A DNA stretch of 6,039 nt. Origin: Deltaproteobacteria bacterium. Its GTDB lineage: Bacteria > Myxococcota_A > UBA9160 > SZUA-336. A program made the translations under genes and the position numbers. The stretch covers positions 1-6,039 of the forward strand of contig DAOUZG010000124.1 of NCBI GenBank assembly GCA_030665705.1, in the 5' to 3' direction. This document shows, one piece after another, positions 5,159 to 6,039 of this stretch (the stretch's first letter is position 1; every line of letters starts with the position of its first letter). The notes under the pieces were generated by a model. It saw nothing but the letters and a program-made list of their open reading frames with translations, had not been told where the DNA came from and did no database searches.

Positions 5159-6039
5159 ATGGAACTCATTCGTGCCCTCTACCGGCTCGATGTCGAGCCC
5201 GCGCAAGCCGCGGAGCGTGCGGAGGCGCTTGCGCTCGAGCAGACCGTGGAGCTGCCGCGTACCGCGATCCGGGATCCGGTGGTGGAGGGCGAGGTACTCG
5301 GTCGCGTCGAGGAGGTTCGGACCCTTCCCGGGGGCGGGACCCTCGCAACGGTGGTATTTCCGGTCGAGACCACCGGGTTCGAGCCCTCGCAGCTCCTCAA
5401 CGTGCTGTTCGGAAACTCCTCACTCGAGCGGGATGTCGAGCTCGTCGACGTCCTGCTGCCCCCTTCCCTCCTCTCGGCGCTCGGAGGGCCACGCTTCGGT
5501 GTAGAGGGGATCCGGAAGGTGCTCGGGTCCTACGGACGGCCCTTGACCTGCACGGCACTCAAACCGATGGGGCTGGGGCCGGATGCGCTTGCCCGGATCT
5601 GCTTCCGCTTCGCACGAGCCGGCGTCGACGTAATCAAGGACGACCACGGGCTCGCGGATCAGCCCTTCTGCCCCTTCGAACCGCGCGTGCACGCATGCCA
5701 GGCCGCGGTCGCGCAGGTGGGCCGGGAGACGGGTCACCATGCGGTGTACGCACCCAGCCTCAGCGGACCGCCGGACCGGGTCCTGCGGCACCTACGGCTG
5801 GCACAGCAGGTCGGCGTGGGGGCAGTCCTCATGGCGCCGATGCTCATCGGGATCCCAGTCTTCTGGCAGCTCGTTCGGGAAGAGGCCGCGGTCCCGGTGC
5901 TCGCCCATCCCGCCTTTACCGGAGGGCCGCAGATCGCCCCCGACGCGTTTCTGGGCCGGCTCCTTCGAGCGTTCGGCGCCGACGCGGTGATTTATCCACA
6001 CTCGGGTGGACGCTTCTCCTACGGACCCGAGACATGCCG
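5159..6039 (+). CDS. RuBisCO-like protein (form IV), partial (C-terminus beyond right edge)
   Basis: Homologue of the RuBisCO large subunit, 293 residues visible. The N-terminal domain begins RALYRLDV (5-12), with LEQTVELP (26-33) and FPVETTG (67-73), followed by NVLFGNSSL (81-89). The barrel contains TALKPMGLGP (132-141), VDVIKDDHGLADQPF (156-170), AHPAF (249-253) and YPHSGG (279-284). By hand alignment to spinach numbering, K175, K201, D203, H294 and H327 are kept (K135, K160, D162, H250, H281), but K177 is Met137, metal ligand E204 is His163 and the loop-6 K334 position holds Tyr288. It is therefore very unlikely to carboxylate ribulose bisphosphate. Form IV members act as enolase or isomerase in methionine salvage, or in acid-sugar catabolism; which applies cannot be told here. 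ATG5159 is the first good start in frame; no clear Shine-Dalgarno precedes it. Confidence 0.92.
   Translation, partial: MELIRALYRLDVEPAQAAERAEALALEQTVELPRTAIRDPVVEGEVLGRVEEVRTLPGGGTLATVVFPVETTGFEPSQLLNVLFGNSSLERDVELVDVLLPPSLLSALGGPRFGVEGIRKVLGSYGRPLTCTALKPMGLGPDALARICFRFARAGVDVIKDDHGLADQPFCPFEPRVHACQAAVAQVGRETGHHAVYAPSLSGPPDRVLRHLRLAQQVGVGAVLMAPMLIGIPVFWQLVREEAAVPVLAHPAFTGGPQIAPDAFLGRLLRAFGADAVIYPHSGGRFSYGPETC

Overview
This is a GC-rich bacterial chromosomal segment. It has long open frames on both strands, strong G/C preference at third codon positions, GTG and ATG starts, Shine-Dalgarno motifs, and TGA as the stop of all five genes whose ends are visible. The organism cannot be named. It appears to be a Gram-negative-type environmental bacterium that uses selenocysteine, because one gene carries a well-placed in-frame UGA followed by a SECIS-like hairpin. 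No mobile element, tRNA, rRNA or CRISPR array was seen.

Layout, right to left on the minus strand: (a) a PP2C-type Ser/Thr phosphatase with a C-terminal membrane anchor (5036-4146); (b) a small four-helix membrane protein of unknown function (4092-3685), whose stop overlaps the start of (c) a membrane-anchored thioredoxin-fold/AhpC-TSA-like redoxin (3685-3086). In the redoxin the usual CxxC active site reads Sec-Pro-Phe-Thr. After a 175-base gap containing a sigma70-like promoter and a hairpin-rich leader comes a second unit: (d) an ABC-F ATPase (2910-1384), overlapping by 8 bases with (e) an SDR oxidoreductase (1391-531), and 47 bases later (f) the N-terminal 161 residues of a dihydropteroate synthase (483 to the left edge). 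The synthase resembles mobile sulfonamide-resistance Sul enzymes more than E. coli FolP. On the plus strand, divergent from the phosphatase, (g) a RuBisCO-like protein begins at 5159 and runs off the right edge.

How the genes might work together: genes b and c are almost certainly co-translated and may form a membrane-bound thiol/selenol redox pair facing the extracytoplasmic side. Genes d, e and f share an operon-like arrangement. An ABC-F ribosome protection or translation factor beside a Sul-like folate enzyme suggests antibiotic tolerance but does not prove it. The phosphatase has no kinase partner in view. The RuBisCO-like protein lacks several carboxylase residues and probably acts on a sugar phosphate rather than fixing CO2.

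The most notable observation is the putative selenoprotein, where UGA codon, hairpin and protein context agree. The Sul-like synthase comes second.
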